Below are positions 8,309-18,700 of a DNA stretch of 64,000 nt, piece by piece; the first letter of the stretch is position 1, and each line of letters begins with the position of its first letter. The notes under the pieces were generated by a model. It saw only the letters and a program-made list of their open reading frames with translations, was not told the DNA's origin and ran no database searches. The stretch lies in assembly GCF_000390185.1 (NCBI RefSeq), contig NZ_AQHR01000041.1, forward strand, positions 62,001-126,000, given 5' to 3'. A program made the translations under genes and the position numbers. The stretch comes from Lunatimonas lonarensis. GTDB taxonomy: Bacteria > Bacteroidota > Bacteroidia > Cytophagales > Cyclobacteriaceae.

Positions 8309-10201
8309 ATGCCCGACCGTCTCGATATGCAATCACCTGATTTGGTGAAGGATAATATAGAAAAATTAGCCGCTTTGTTTCCCAACTGTCTCACCGAAGG
8401 CCCGGATGGCAAAGCCATAGACTTCGACCTGCTACGACAGGAACTCAGCCATCAGGTAGTGGAAGGCACCAAAGAGCGCTATAGACTGGAGTGGCCGGGT
8501 AAGAAAGAAGCCATCGTCACAGCCAATATACCCACTACCAAGACCCTCCGGCCAGTCCGGGAAGACTCCGTGGATTTTGATACTACCGAAAACCTTTACA
8601 TCGAAGGAGATAACTTAGAAGTGCTCAAACTGCTTCAGGAATCCTATTTGGGTAAGATCAAGATGATTTACATAGACCCACCTTACAATACGGGGAATGA
8701 TTTTGTGTACAAGGATAATTTCTCCAAGGATTCAGAGGAAGAATTACTTGATAGTGGGCAAAAAGATGAATATAACCAACGGTTGGTTCCCAATCCAGAA
8801 TCCTCAGGAAGGTACCATTCAGATTGGTTGTCGATGATGTATCCGAGATTGAAATTGGCGAGAAATCTCCTAACTGACGATGGTGTAATTTTTATTTCTA
8901 TTGATGATAATGAAGGTCATAACCTTAGAAAGGTTTGTGAAGATATTTTTGGGATATCTAATTTTCAAACAGAAATCATTTGGCAAAAAAGGTATACGAG
9001 AAGTAATAATACTGTTGACTTTACCACAGTAGTTGAGTCAATAGTTGTATTTTCTAAGTCTGAAAATTTTATTGTAAATCTTTTGTCGAGGACACAAGAT
9101 GCTGACGATAGATATACGAATCCAGACAATGACCCAAGAGGGCCATGGAAAGGTGCTTCCTTTTTAAATCCGGCAACACCTGCTCAAAGACCTAACTTAT
9201 GCTACCCCATCCAAAACCCTTTCACGAAAAAAATAACCAATCCTACAACCAATGCTTGGAGAAGAAGAAAAGAAGAATATGAAAGGCTTTTAGAAGAAAA
9301 TAAGCTTTATTGGGGTAAGGACAAAATGTCGGAGATTCCATCTATTAAAATGTTCTTATCCGAAGCAAGAGGTTTAACACCAACAAATTTCTGGGACCAT
9401 ATTTATGCAGGAAATACAGATAATGGAACAAAAGAACTTGAAGGACTATTTCAAAAAAAACTTTTTGATTACCCAAAGCCTTCTCTATTAATTAAAAGGA
9501 TTCTTGAGCATAGCACAGAAAATGATTGTTTGGTTCTTGATTTTTTCTCTGGGTCGGCGACAACGGCTCAAGCAGTACTTGATCTCAATGCTGAGGACGG
9601 TGGAAAAAGAAAATATATTTTGGTGCAAGTACCAGAGAAAACCAATGAAAATAGCGAGGCATATAAATATGGTTATAAAAACATCTGCGAAATTGGCAAA
9701 GAACGTATCCGTCGAGCAGCCAAGAAGATTAAAGAGGAAAAGCTAGCGAAAGCACAGCAGGATGGGTTGTTTGCGGATTATCAGGATACGCAGGATTACG
9801 GCTTCCGTGTCTACCGCCTGGATTCCAGCAATATGCAGGATGTGTATTACAGCCCGAAGGAACTACAGCAAGGGACCTTGGACTTATTTGCTGACCATAT
9901 CAAGCCCGACCGCACGGCAGATGATTTGCTCGCACAGGTGATGCTGGACTGGGGATTGCCGCTTTCGTTGAAAATCGAGCAGGAGCAGGTTTCTGGGAAG
10001 CAGGTATTTAAAGTAGCCGGGAATTCACTTGTTGCCTGCTTCGATAAGGGCATAGATGAGTCCTTTGCTAAGGAAATTGCGGAGCATAAGCCTATGCGTA
10101 TCGTATTTAAAGATGCTTCCTTCCGTAACGATACGGCCAAGGAAAATGTGAAGCAGTTATTGAAACAGTTGAGTCCGGAGACGGAGATGAAAGTGATCTG
10201 A
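8309..10201 (+). CDS. mod: Type III restriction-modification DNA methyltransferase (Mod)
   Basis: A 630-residue beta-class N6-adenine methyltransferase. It gives the type III system its sequence specificity and modifies one strand of the target. Motif IV DPPYNTGNDF is near residue 123. The AdoMet-binding motif I (LDFFSGSATTAQAVLDLN) is near residue 410, the beta-class order. The region between (about residues 220-390) is the target-recognition domain, and its DNA (about 8970-9500) is visibly more AT-rich than the ends of the gene, as if exchanged. The start MPDRLDMQSPDLVKDNIEKL is the usual Mod N-terminus. The stop is 1 bp before the next ATG, so the AlbA-type gene is co-transcribed. Confidence 0.95.
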   Translation: MPDRLDMQSPDLVKDNIEKLAALFPNCLTEGPDGKAIDFDLLRQELSHQVVEGTKERYRLEWPGKKEAIVTANIPTTKTLRPVREDSVDFDTTENLYIEGDNLEVLKLLQESYLGKIKMIYIDPPYNTGNDFVYKDNFSKDSEEELLDSGQKDEYNQRLVPNPESSGRYHSDWLSMMYPRLKLARNLLTDDGVIFISIDDNEGHNLRKVCEDIFGISNFQTEIIWQKRYTRSNNTVDFTTVVESIVVFSKSENFIVNLLSRTQDADDRYTNPDNDPRGPWKGASFLNPATPAQRPNLCYPIQNPFTKKITNPTTNAWRRRKEEYERLLEENKLYWGKDKMSEIPSIKMFLSEARGLTPTNFWDHIYAGNTDNGTKELEGLFQKKLFDYPKPSLLIKRILEHSTENDCLVLDFFSGSATTAQAVLDLNAEDGGKRKYILVQVPEKTNENSEAYKYGYKNICEIGKERIRRAAKKIKEEKLAKAQQDGLFADYQDTQDYGFRVYRLDSSNMQDVYYSPKELQQGTLDLFADHIKPDRTADDLLAQVMLDWGLPLSLKIEQEQVSGKQVFKVAGNSLVACFDKGIDESFAKEIAEHKPMRIVFKDASFRNDTAKENVKQLLKQLSPETEMKVI

Positions 10202-10202
10202 T

Positions 10203-12056
10203 ATGGACGGATATAGCGCTAAAGACCTTTTTGAATTACTGAATCAACAGGACGAGTGTGACTGGATAGAAGCCAAAGGTGGAAAAGAGAGTTCACACTC
10301 ATTGATGGAAACCGTTTGTTCCTTTTCCAACGAACCCGGATTGGGGGGTGGCTATATTTTATTGGGAATTGCAGAAGATAGGGGGACGTTGTTCCCTCAA
10401 TATAAATCTGTTCACATAGATAACCCTGACAAAGTTCAGAGAGACTTTGTGACACAATGCAGTTCTATGTTTAATATCCCCATCAGGCCAAAGGTCAGTG
10501 TGGAAACAGTATCCGCAAAAACGGTCATCAAGATAAAAATCGAGGAATTACCTACCAATCAAAAACCACTTTTCTTTAAGAACGAAGGACTTCCAAAAGG
10601 GGCATTTAGGCGAATAGGTCCAACGGATCAACGGTGTACAGAAGACGATCTTCGCATATTTTACGCAGACTTCAAAAGCTATGATACCACACCCGTTTCT
10701 GGTACTTCTCTTAATGATATTGATGAGCATGCTCTAAAACGATACAGGACTCTCCGGGAAAAAGTTAATCCTACGGCGGAGGAACTTAGTTACGATGATC
10801 AGGAATTGTTGGAGGCCTTAGGTTGCCTTAGCAAAGAAAATACGCGTGAGTTGAATTTGGCTGGTTTGATTCTATTTGGGAGTTCCAAGGCTCTCCGTTC
10901 CAATTTCCCTATGGTTCGTGTTGACTACATCCGGGTTCCTGGAAACAAGTGGATTGAAGACCCTGACAATCGTTTCACAACCATAGATATGAGAGGCCCC
11001 TTAATGACACTTCTTTTTAGGTTGATGGATGCTATCAATGCGGATTTACCAAAAGGATTTTTATTACCGGAAAACAGTATTCAAGCCAATACAGTCGGTC
11101 TCCCGACTAAAGCCCTTAGAGAAGCAATCGTAAATGCCATCATGCACAGGTCATACAGAGAACACCGTCCCACGCAGATTATAAGGTACGATAATAGAAT
11201 TGAAATCATCAATCCTGGGTACTCTCTTAAATCAGAGGAAAGGCTTGGTGAACCTGGAAGCGAAACAAGAAATCCTTTTATAGCTTCTGTTTTTCATGAA
11301 ACCAATCTTGCGGAAACCAAAGGGTCAGGTATTCGGGCGATGCGTAAGCTTATGCATCAGGCTAAATTGGCTCCACCGACTTTTGAATCCGATAGGGTAA
11401 ATAATCAATTTGTGACAAGGCTATTGTTGCATCATTTTTTAGATGAACGTGACCTGAAGTGGTTGGGTCAGTTTGAAAAATTCAATTTGACTGATGGTCA
11501 AAAACAGGCTTTGATTTTTGTGAGGGAAGTTGGAGCCATTGACAATCATACGTATAGGCAAATGACAGACTGTGAAGTTTCAAAAGCCAGCTATGAGTTA
11601 AGGCAGCTTAAGAGTCATGATTTATTGATAGCCAAAGGTAAAGGGAAAGCTACGTACTATGTTCCTGGAGACTTTATTTTAGATTTGAGCGCTGCTCAAG
11701 AAAAAAGCCCCTCTTCTACCAGCAATTTAAGTACACCAGCTCGGGATTTAAGTACACCAGGTCAGGATTTAAGTACACCACCTTCCATAGACCATGAGTT
11801 ACAAAATCAACTAGATTTACTGAATCAGCGAGAGCACGATGCAGCTAAGGTTAAAGATATTATCACAAAAATTTGTGCAAAAGAACATGTCAAAGCGGTA
11901 CATATTGCAGCAGTACTCAATAAACGAGAGGATTACATTAAAAGAAAATATTTAAGTGAAATGATCAAATCAGGCGAGTTGGAATACCTTCATCCTGAGA
12001 TGATCAGTCATCCTGAGCAAGCATATATTACCTCAAAAAAAAACAATTCAGGATAA
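10203..12056 (+). CDS. Schlafen/AlbA_2-type ATPase-like protein (COG2865 class) inside the RM operon
   Basis: 617 residues. The N-terminal AlbA_2 domain shows DWIEAKGGKES, ETVCSFSNEPGLGGGYILLG and GAFRRIGPTDQRCTEDDL. The middle has the COG2865 ATPase-like signature: LPTKALREAIVNAIMHRSYR, IEIINPGYSL and LAETKGSGIRAMRKLM. A winged-helix-like region (LTDGQKQALIFVREVGAI) follows. The C-terminal part holds three heptads LSTPARD-LSTPGQD-LSTPPSI (residues about 509-529), then a helical end. Family members are predicted ATP-dependent regulators or nucleic-acid-binding proteins. Its place between mod and res, 1 bp after mod, suggests a role in controlling or extending the RM system. The stop at 12056 is followed by a decayed array of the same 21-bp repeat. 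Confidence 0.85.
   Translation: MDGYSAKDLFELLNQQDECDWIEAKGGKESSHSLMETVCSFSNEPGLGGGYILLGIAEDRGTLFPQYKSVHIDNPDKVQRDFVTQCSSMFNIPIRPKVSVETVSAKTVIKIKIEELPTNQKPLFFKNEGLPKGAFRRIGPTDQRCTEDDLRIFYADFKSYDTTPVSGTSLNDIDEHALKRYRTLREKVNPTAEELSYDDQELLEALGCLSKENTRELNLAGLILFGSSKALRSNFPMVRVDYIRVPGNKWIEDPDNRFTTIDMRGPLMTLLFRLMDAINADLPKGFLLPENSIQANTVGLPTKALREAIVNAIMHRSYREHRPTQIIRYDNRIEIINPGYSLKSEERLGEPGSETRNPFIASVFHETNLAETKGSGIRAMRKLMHQAKLAPPTFESDRVNNQFVTRLLLHHFLDERDLKWLGQFEKFNLTDGQKQALIFVREVGAIDNHTYRQMTDCEVSKASYELRQLKSHDLLIAKGKGKATYYVPGDFILDLSAAQEKSPSSTSNLSTPARDLSTPGQDLSTPPSIDHELQNQLDLLNQREHDAAKVKDIITKICAKEHVKAVHIAAVLNKREDYIKRKYLSEMIKSGELEYLHPEMISHPEQAYITSKKNNSG
11727..11789 (+). repeat. Three in-frame 21-bp repeats coding for LSTP heptads
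   Basis: Three consecutive 21-bp units, each beginning TTAAGTACACCA, code for the heptads LSTPARD, LSTPGQD and LSTPPSI near the C-terminus of the AlbA-type protein. The copy number can change without a frameshift because the unit is a multiple of three. Confidence 0.9.
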
Positions 12057-12408
12057 GAACTTCCAGGTCTGAATTAATAAAGACAACACCAATAGGATGC
12101 TCTGTATGTTAAGAATGCACCATGATTACCTTTCCCTAAAGCGTAGAGACCTTAGTGCACCACCTCTTCGGCTTAGTGCACCAGTTCCAGCGCTTAGTGC
12201 ACCACCTCCTCAGAAAAAAGTACACCAGCTGGGGATATAAGTACACTACCTCTTCAGCTTAGTGCACCAGTTATTCCCCTTAGTACACCAGCTGAAAAGA
12301 AAATAAGTACACCAGCTCCAGGAAATAAGTACATAGGTACTTATCGTAATCATAAAACTCAGATGCTCCTATTCGCAACGTCAAACCTATCCGATTCCAG
12401 ATCAGCTT
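12057..12408 (+). repeat. Intergenic array of decayed 21-bp LSTP/LSAP repeats
   Basis: No intact gene lies in these 352 bp. From 12151 to 12323 there are about eight copies of the same 21-bp unit found inside the preceding gene, now as TTAGTGCACCA or TAAGTACACCA. Units begin at 12151, 12172, 12193, 12216, 12237, 12258, 12279 and 12303. Read as protein they give LSAPPLR, LSAPVPA, LSAPPPQ, then after a shift at the A6 tract at 12214-12219 KSTPAGD, ISTLPLQ, LSAPVIP, LSTPAEK and ISTPAPG. A short frame MLCMLRMHHDYLSLKRRDLS opens at 12097 and runs into them. The array looks like the decayed tail of a second or earlier copy of the AlbA-type gene. Confidence 0.85.
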
Positions 12409-15400
12409 ATGAAATTACAATTTAAAGAACAGTTTTTTCAATTACAGGCCGTACGTGCGGTGGTGAAGGTTTTTGATGGCCAACCGCTAAAGTCCAATAC
12501 GTTCACCTTGGAGAGAAGCAAGGAATTGTTGAGAAGGGCCAAAGAAGCTGCTTTGGGTTTGCACGGGTTGGATTTTGACAATCAGCTCATGGAGTCTATC
12601 GGTTATAGAAACTCCCCCTTGCAGTTGTCAGATGATGACATGTTGGACAATATCCAAGAGATACAAAGAGGTAGTGACCTGAAGGAATGTTTGAAAATAG
12701 AAGCCCCTAAAGGACTCAAATTAGGGTATAACCTAACGATTGAAATGGAAACAGGTACAGGTAAGACCTATACCTATATCCGGACCATGTATGAACTTCA
12801 CAAGCATTATGGGTGGAGCAAGTTTATTGTCGTTGTTCCTTCCATAGCTATCAGGGAAGGGGTTTTTAAAACCTTTGAATTGACAAGGGATCATTTTCAG
12901 GAGGTATATAGACATAAAATAGCTCCGTTTATATACAATTCCTCAAGACCTCAGGACATAGAAAATTTCGCTTCGGATTCCAGGATTTCTGTGATGATCA
13001 TCAATACCCAAGCTTTCAATGCCAGTGGCAATGATGCCAGAAGGATCTTTATGGAACTGGATCAGTTTGGGACAAGAAGGCCTATTGAAATCATTGCACA
13101 GACCAATCCTATTCTTATCATAGATGAGCCACAATCTGCGGGTAAAACCGGTTCAAAGACCTTAGATAAGATGCAAGAATTCAATCCCCTCATGTGCTTG
13201 CGGTATTCTGCTACGCATGCAGAGGAATACAATAAAATTTATCGCTTGGATGCACTGGATGCCTATAACCAAAAACTTGTCAAGAAGATACAAGTTAAGG
13301 GAATCAACATCAAAGGTTCTACAGGAACCACAGGATACCTGTACTTGGAGCAGATTATGTTAGATACGAAAAAGCCTCCAAGGGCTTTAGTAGAGTGGGA
13401 AGTCCGGTCTTCTTCAGGTCATGTAAAGAGAGTGAGAAAAGCCCTCGATAAAGGCGCTAATTTCTTTGAGTTGTCAGAAGGAATGCCTCAGTACAAAAAT
13501 TGGGTGCTTACAGAAATCGACGGCTATAAAAATCAGATTACTGTTAACGGACTGGAAATCCAAGCAGGGGAAGCTGTAGGGGATCTTGACGAAAAAACAT
13601 TCCGTCGCATACAGATCAGAGAGACCATTCAGTCCCATCTGGAAAAAGAAAAAGTGCTTTTCAGAAAAGGAATAAAAGTACTGTCTCTTTTCTTTATAGA
13701 TTCGGTGGACAAGTACAGAGTCTATGATCAGGATGGAAATGAAGCGTTGGGTGATTACGCTAAAATCTTCGAAGAAGAGTACAATAACCTGAGAAGTGGA
13801 TTTTTGGACCTGTTCAATCAGGAATACAATGATTACCTGGAGCAAACAGATCCCGGAAAGCTCAAAGGCTATATGCCCACTGACTACAAGGAGTATCTAC
13901 AAAGATATGATGCCAGTAAGGTCCATAATGGATATTTCGCGGTAGACAAGAAAAAGAAACTGGTAGATCCTTCGGTAAAACGTGGCTCTGAGGATTCAGA
14001 TGATATCTCGGCTTATGATTTGATTATGAAGGATAAGGAGAGATTATTGAGTTTTGATGAGCCCACCCGATTTATCTTTTCCCACTCAGCGCTCAAAGAA
14101 GGCTGGGATAATCCCAATGTCTTTCAGATATGCGCCTTAAAACAATCAGATTCTACTGTCAGAAGAAGGCAGGAAGTCGGTAGAGGTATGCGTTTGTGTG
14201 TGAATGACCATGGTATCCGACAGGACTATGAAACAGTTGGTGAAGAAGTACACATCATCAACAAACTTACCGTCATCGCCTCTGAATCTTACGAGAAATT
14301 TGCAAAAGGTCTTCAGGATGAAATTGCTGCTACCTTGAAAGATAGGCCGATGAAAGCGGATGAGAAGTTCTTGATCGGAAAGCTTATTACTGACGAGAGA
14401 GGCGTGCAGATTAGAATCAACGAGGATCAGGCCAAGAAGATGAATAAGCTGCTGTACAAAGCAGATATTTTGGATGAGAATGATAAGATTACGGCTTTAG
14501 GTCGGGAAAAGATTGAAGATGGGAACATTCCAGTTCCTGAGGAATTGATACCTTTCAAGCAGGATGTCCTTAAATTGCTTAAGTCGGTCTACAGTGGAGA
14601 GGCGATGAAGCCGGAAAACGACAGAAATACAGTTACTGTAGGTGTCAACAAGAATTTTTACAGAGAGGAGTTTAAAGCCTTGTGGAATAAAATCAATTTG
14701 AAAAGCATCTATGAGGTGCAATTTGATTCAGAAAAATTAATCAGGGAAGCAAAAAACAGGTTGAACAAAGATCTCCATATTTCAGACAGGTCATATGAAG
14801 TCAAAACGGGGGAACTGGAAGGAGGAGAAAAAGAGAATCTGGACGCAGGCAATGCTTTCAGGGACAGTGAAAGACGATCTGGAAAAATCAAAACTGACGC
14901 CTATACCAATGCCACTTATGATCTTGTAGGAGAAATCGTCCAGCAGACGAATTTGACAAGGAGAACCGTTGCAGATATTTTAAAGGCAATAGAGCCGGTG
15001 AAATTCGCCATGTTCCAGAAAAACCCTGAAGAGTTTATCATGAAATGTGGCATTTTGATCAATGAAGTGAAAGCAAGTCTGATCATAAATAATATCGTGT
15101 ATCACAAAATTGATGAGCGATACGATGCAGCTACTGTGTTCACCAATGACAAACAGGCCTTGAGGCAGTCGGAAAAATTACAGAAACATATCTATGATTT
15201 TCTGATTTCGGATTCCAAGACAGAAGCCGAGTTTGCAAAAAATTTGGAGCTCAGTACCGCAGTGACTGTGTATGCCAAGCTGCCTCAGAGTTTTTACATT
15301 ACTACGCCGATAGCCAGATTCAGCCCTGACTGGGCGATTGTGTTTGACAAAGAAGACTCCAAGCATGTGTACTTCGTCGCAGAAACGAAAGGCGATGAGT

Positions 15401-15534
15401 CTGAGCTGGAATTAAAAGAAATAGAAAAGCTCAAAATCCATTGTGCAGGGGAGCACTTTAAAGCGATTTCCGGGGCAGAGGTGACCTTTGCCAAAGTGGC
15501 AAGTTATGAGCGATTGTTGGAGATAATTAATTGA
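12409..15534 (+). CDS. res: Type III restriction enzyme subunit Res
   Basis: A 1041-residue ATP-dependent translocase and nuclease that cuts unmodified DNA together with Mod. Superfamily 2 helicase motifs are present: Walker A METGTGKTYTY (residues about 113-123), the Walker B form LIIDEPQS, motif III RYSATH, and motif VI VRRRQEVGRGMRL. The C-terminus carries a PD-(D/E)xK-type nuclease core: SPDWAIVFD followed by YFVAETKGD. The length is normal for the family. The start MKLQFKEQFFQLQAVRAV lies 85 bp after the repeat array. The full set of motifs suggests an active enzyme. Confidence 0.95.
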   Translation: MKLQFKEQFFQLQAVRAVVKVFDGQPLKSNTFTLERSKELLRRAKEAALGLHGLDFDNQLMESIGYRNSPLQLSDDDMLDNIQEIQRGSDLKECLKIEAPKGLKLGYNLTIEMETGTGKTYTYIRTMYELHKHYGWSKFIVVVPSIAIREGVFKTFELTRDHFQEVYRHKIAPFIYNSSRPQDIENFASDSRISVMIINTQAFNASGNDARRIFMELDQFGTRRPIEIIAQTNPILIIDEPQSAGKTGSKTLDKMQEFNPLMCLRYSATHAEEYNKIYRLDALDAYNQKLVKKIQVKGINIKGSTGTTGYLYLEQIMLDTKKPPRALVEWEVRSSSGHVKRVRKALDKGANFFELSEGMPQYKNWVLTEIDGYKNQITVNGLEIQAGEAVGDLDEKTFRRIQIRETIQSHLEKEKVLFRKGIKVLSLFFIDSVDKYRVYDQDGNEALGDYAKIFEEEYNNLRSGFLDLFNQEYNDYLEQTDPGKLKGYMPTDYKEYLQRYDASKVHNGYFAVDKKKKLVDPSVKRGSEDSDDISAYDLIMKDKERLLSFDEPTRFIFSHSALKEGWDNPNVFQICALKQSDSTVRRRQEVGRGMRLCVNDHGIRQDYETVGEEVHIINKLTVIASESYEKFAKGLQDEIAATLKDRPMKADEKFLIGKLITDERGVQIRINEDQAKKMNKLLYKADILDENDKITALGREKIEDGNIPVPEELIPFKQDVLKLLKSVYSGEAMKPENDRNTVTVGVNKNFYREEFKALWNKINLKSIYEVQFDSEKLIREAKNRLNKDLHISDRSYEVKTGELEGGEKENLDAGNAFRDSERRSGKIKTDAYTNATYDLVGEIVQQTNLTRRTVADILKAIEPVKFAMFQKNPEEFIMKCGILINEVKASLIINNIVYHKIDERYDAATVFTNDKQALRQSEKLQKHIYDFLISDSKTEAEFAKNLELSTAVTVYAKLPQSFYITTPIARFSPDWAIVFDKEDSKHVYFVAETKGDESELELKEIEKLKIHCAGEHFKAISGAEVTFAKVASYERLLEIIN

Positions 15535-15547
15535 TTGGAGGGAACCA

Positions 15548-15798
15548 TTGGATTATATATGCCCTCTACCTAAGAAATGGCATGAGATTCACCGTTTCAT
15601 GGCTGATTATTGGAAAAAAGAGCTTAATCATATGACGGAAAAACCACCAGTTCCATTAATACTGGCAGGTTGGAACTTTAGTGAAAATTGGCAAAAAAAG
15701 ATCGCTGGCTAGAAACCATTAAGTGGGCAAATGCTAATGGATGTTCAGATTTAATTCCCAAACTAAATCAAAATGAAAAATATTTTGGCGCTAAATGA
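15548..15798 (+). pseudogene. Small gene between res and the helicase, split by a frameshift
   Basis: The first frame (from about 15527, possible TTG start at 15548) reads DYICPLPKKWHEIHRFMADY, then KKELNHMTEKPPVPLILAGW and NFSENWQKK, and ends soon after an A7 tract near 15693. One more A would carry the frame on to DRWLETIKWANANGCSDL and IPKLNQNEKYFGAK, whose stop TGA overlaps the ATG of the helicase gene (ATGA at 15795-15798). The joined product would be about 85 residues. The ATGA overlap and gene-like composition indicate a real member of the operon that is now interrupted or is read by slippage. No family recognised. Confidence 0.65.
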
Positions 15799-18700
15799 AA
15801 CTAATTGACAACATAAATAACCGACTTGGTGACGATTTAAAGCTCGAGATTAAAAAAGGAAGCAAGCTTTCGATTGCGGCTTCCTCTTTTTCCATTTATG
15901 CCTTTGAAGCGTTGAAAAAAGAGCTAAAAGGGATTGATGAAATGCGCTTTATTTTTTCATCACCGGCTTTTGTAGAAGAGAAGTTTCAAAAACAGTCCCG
16001 ACAGTTTTACATACCCCATATCTTTCAGGAAGCAGATCTGTGTGGAGGGGAATTTGAGCTTAGGTTGAAAAATGAGCTGACCCAAAGAGCCATAGCGAAA
16101 GAATGTGCTGCTTGGGTTAAGGAAAAGGCCACTTTTAAATCCAACTCCAAATTGAATCAGCCGCTTTACGGGATGATCCATACGCTGGATAAAGAGGGAA
16201 ATGAAACTGCTTATACCAATATTAATAATTTCACCACAGCAGACCTCGGGTTTACTCCCAAAACGGGCTTTCCCACACTGATTCAAAAAATTGATTCCCC
16301 CCAAAGCAAGGCTTACCTTGATTGGTTCAATCAGGTCTGGGCCAATCAGGAAGATCTGAAAGATGTGACGGATTATATCAAAAGTTATTTCGAAAATGCT
16401 TTTAAAGAGAACAGCCCTGAGTTCATCTACTTTATCACGCTATACAACATATTCAATGAGTTTCTGGAAGACATTTCCAATGACTCCCTTCCCAATGATC
16501 AAATTGGGTTTAAAGAAACCTTGATCTGGAGTAAGCTCTACAACTTTCAGCGGGATGCAGTCATTGGGGCCATCAATAAATTGGAGAAATACAAGGGTTG
16601 CATCATTGCGGATTCTGTTGGTTTGGGCAAAACCTTTTCTGCATTAGGGGTTATCAAATACTATGAACTGCGAAACAAAGATGTGTTGGTTCTTTGCCCT
16701 AAGAAGTTGGAGGCAAACTGGAATACGTACAGGCATAACGATAAGGATAATTTTTTGGCTAAAGACAGATTTCGATACGATGTGCTGTTTCACACAGATC
16801 TCAGCAGGGATAAAGGATACAGCAACGGTAGAAACCTCGAAACCGTCAATTGGGGCAACTATGGCCTAGTCGTCATAGATGAATCACACAACTTCAGGAA
16901 CAACAATCCCAATATCGAACGAGAGAACCGCTATCAGCGGCTGCTACGCAAAATAGTGAAAGAGGGAATAGAAACGAAAGTTTTGATGCTCTCAGCAACA
17001 CCTGTGAATAATCGATTCAATGACCTAAAAAATCAATTGGCGCTTGCCTATGAAGGCAGTCCCGGTGAAATAGATGAAAAGCTTGATACAGATAGGGGTA
17101 TAGAACAAATATTCCGGAGAGCACAGACTGCATTTAATACTTGGTCTAGATTAAGGGCAGAGGAAAGAACCACCGAAGTTCTTTTGGATATGCTGGACTT
17201 TGATTTTTTTGAAGTATTGGACAGCCTTACCATAGCCCGATCACGAAAACACATTACTACCTACTATGACACAAAAGATATTGGCGAATTCCCTGAACGG
17301 AATCATCCTGTCTCTATCCAAGCCCCGTTAAGTAAGTATGCCACTATAACCTACGAGGAAATAGCAGAATCGTTGATCCGGTTGAATTTATCCGTTTATA
17401 CCCCAATGAATTATATCAAATCCAGTAAGATTCGATTTTACGAGGAATTGTATGATCAAAAAGTAGGGAGCGGTAAATTAAGGCAGCGCGATAGGGAGAG
17501 CAGTTTAAAGATTTTGATGCGGATAAATCTGTTAAAGCGTTTGGAATCTTCGGTTGATTCATTCAGAATTACGTTAAAAAATATCAGAAATCAGATACAG
17601 TCGGCGATCAATGCCATTGATTCAAGAAAAGCCGAAGACACTTACTCTGGAATAGAAGCGAACTGGGGAGATGAAGACTTTGACTGGGATGCCAACTGGG
17701 GCGATGAAGAACAGATTTTTGGTAAAAAAGTAAAAATTCATATTTCGGATATGGATACCAGAAAATGGAGGGAAGACCTTTCCGAGGATTTGGACCTAGT
17801 CGATGGACTTTTCTCCGAAATTGCTGAAATCAAAGGAGCAAATGATGCCAAACTTCAAAAATTGAAGCAAACCATCTTCCAAAAGATTGATAGCCCGTTC
17901 AATCCGTCGAATAAAAAAGTCTTGGTTTTTACGGCATTTGCAGATACTGCAAACTATCTCTATGAGGAGCTCAAAGGTTTCATGGAAGAAAGTTACGGAA
18001 TTCATACAGCCATTATTACCGGTTCCAGAAGAGTTTGCACCTCCAAAAAAATCCCCACGGATCTGAATGCTTTGTTAAGTTGCTTTAGCCCAAGATCTAA
18101 AAATAAGGAGCTAATTTATCCATCGATCCAAGAAAAGATCGACTTGATCATTGCCACGGATTGCATTTCCGAAGGACAGAACCTTCAGGACTGCGACTTT
18201 ATGGTCAATTATGATATCCACTGGAATCCCGTGAGGATTGTTCAGAGATTTGGCAGGATTGACCGGATAGGTTCGATTAACAAATCCATTACCATGGTTA
18301 ACTTCTGGCCCGATATAGCGCTTGACAATTACATCAATCTCAAGCAACGCGTCGAAAACAGGATGTTGATTACCAATATGGCCAGTACAGGCGATGATAA
18401 CTTATTGAGGGTGGAAGATCCTGATTTTGAATATAGAAAGGTTCAACTAACAAAACTCCAAAAAGAGGTAATCGACCTCGAAGATTTGAGAGAGGGAGTA
18501 AGTATTACGGATCTGGGGCTCAATGATTTCAGAATCGACTTATCCAATTACATCAAAGAATACGGAGACCTTAAAAGTATTCCGCTTGGTCTACATGCTG
18601 TCGTGGACAAAAAACTGGGATTGCCTCCAGGGGTTTTGTTTGTCTTGAAGAATATCAATACATCCGTGAATATTGACAAATTGAATAGATTGCACCCTTA

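Noticed and set aside
12151-12323. Possible CRISPR array in the repeat region
   Set aside because: The units are 21 bp in tandem with no spacer sequences of their own and they read as protein heptads; no cas genes are near.
18260-18290. tRNA-like GGTTCGATT string in the helicase region
   Set aside because: No cloverleaf around it; it is inside the coding sequence of the helicase motif VI region.
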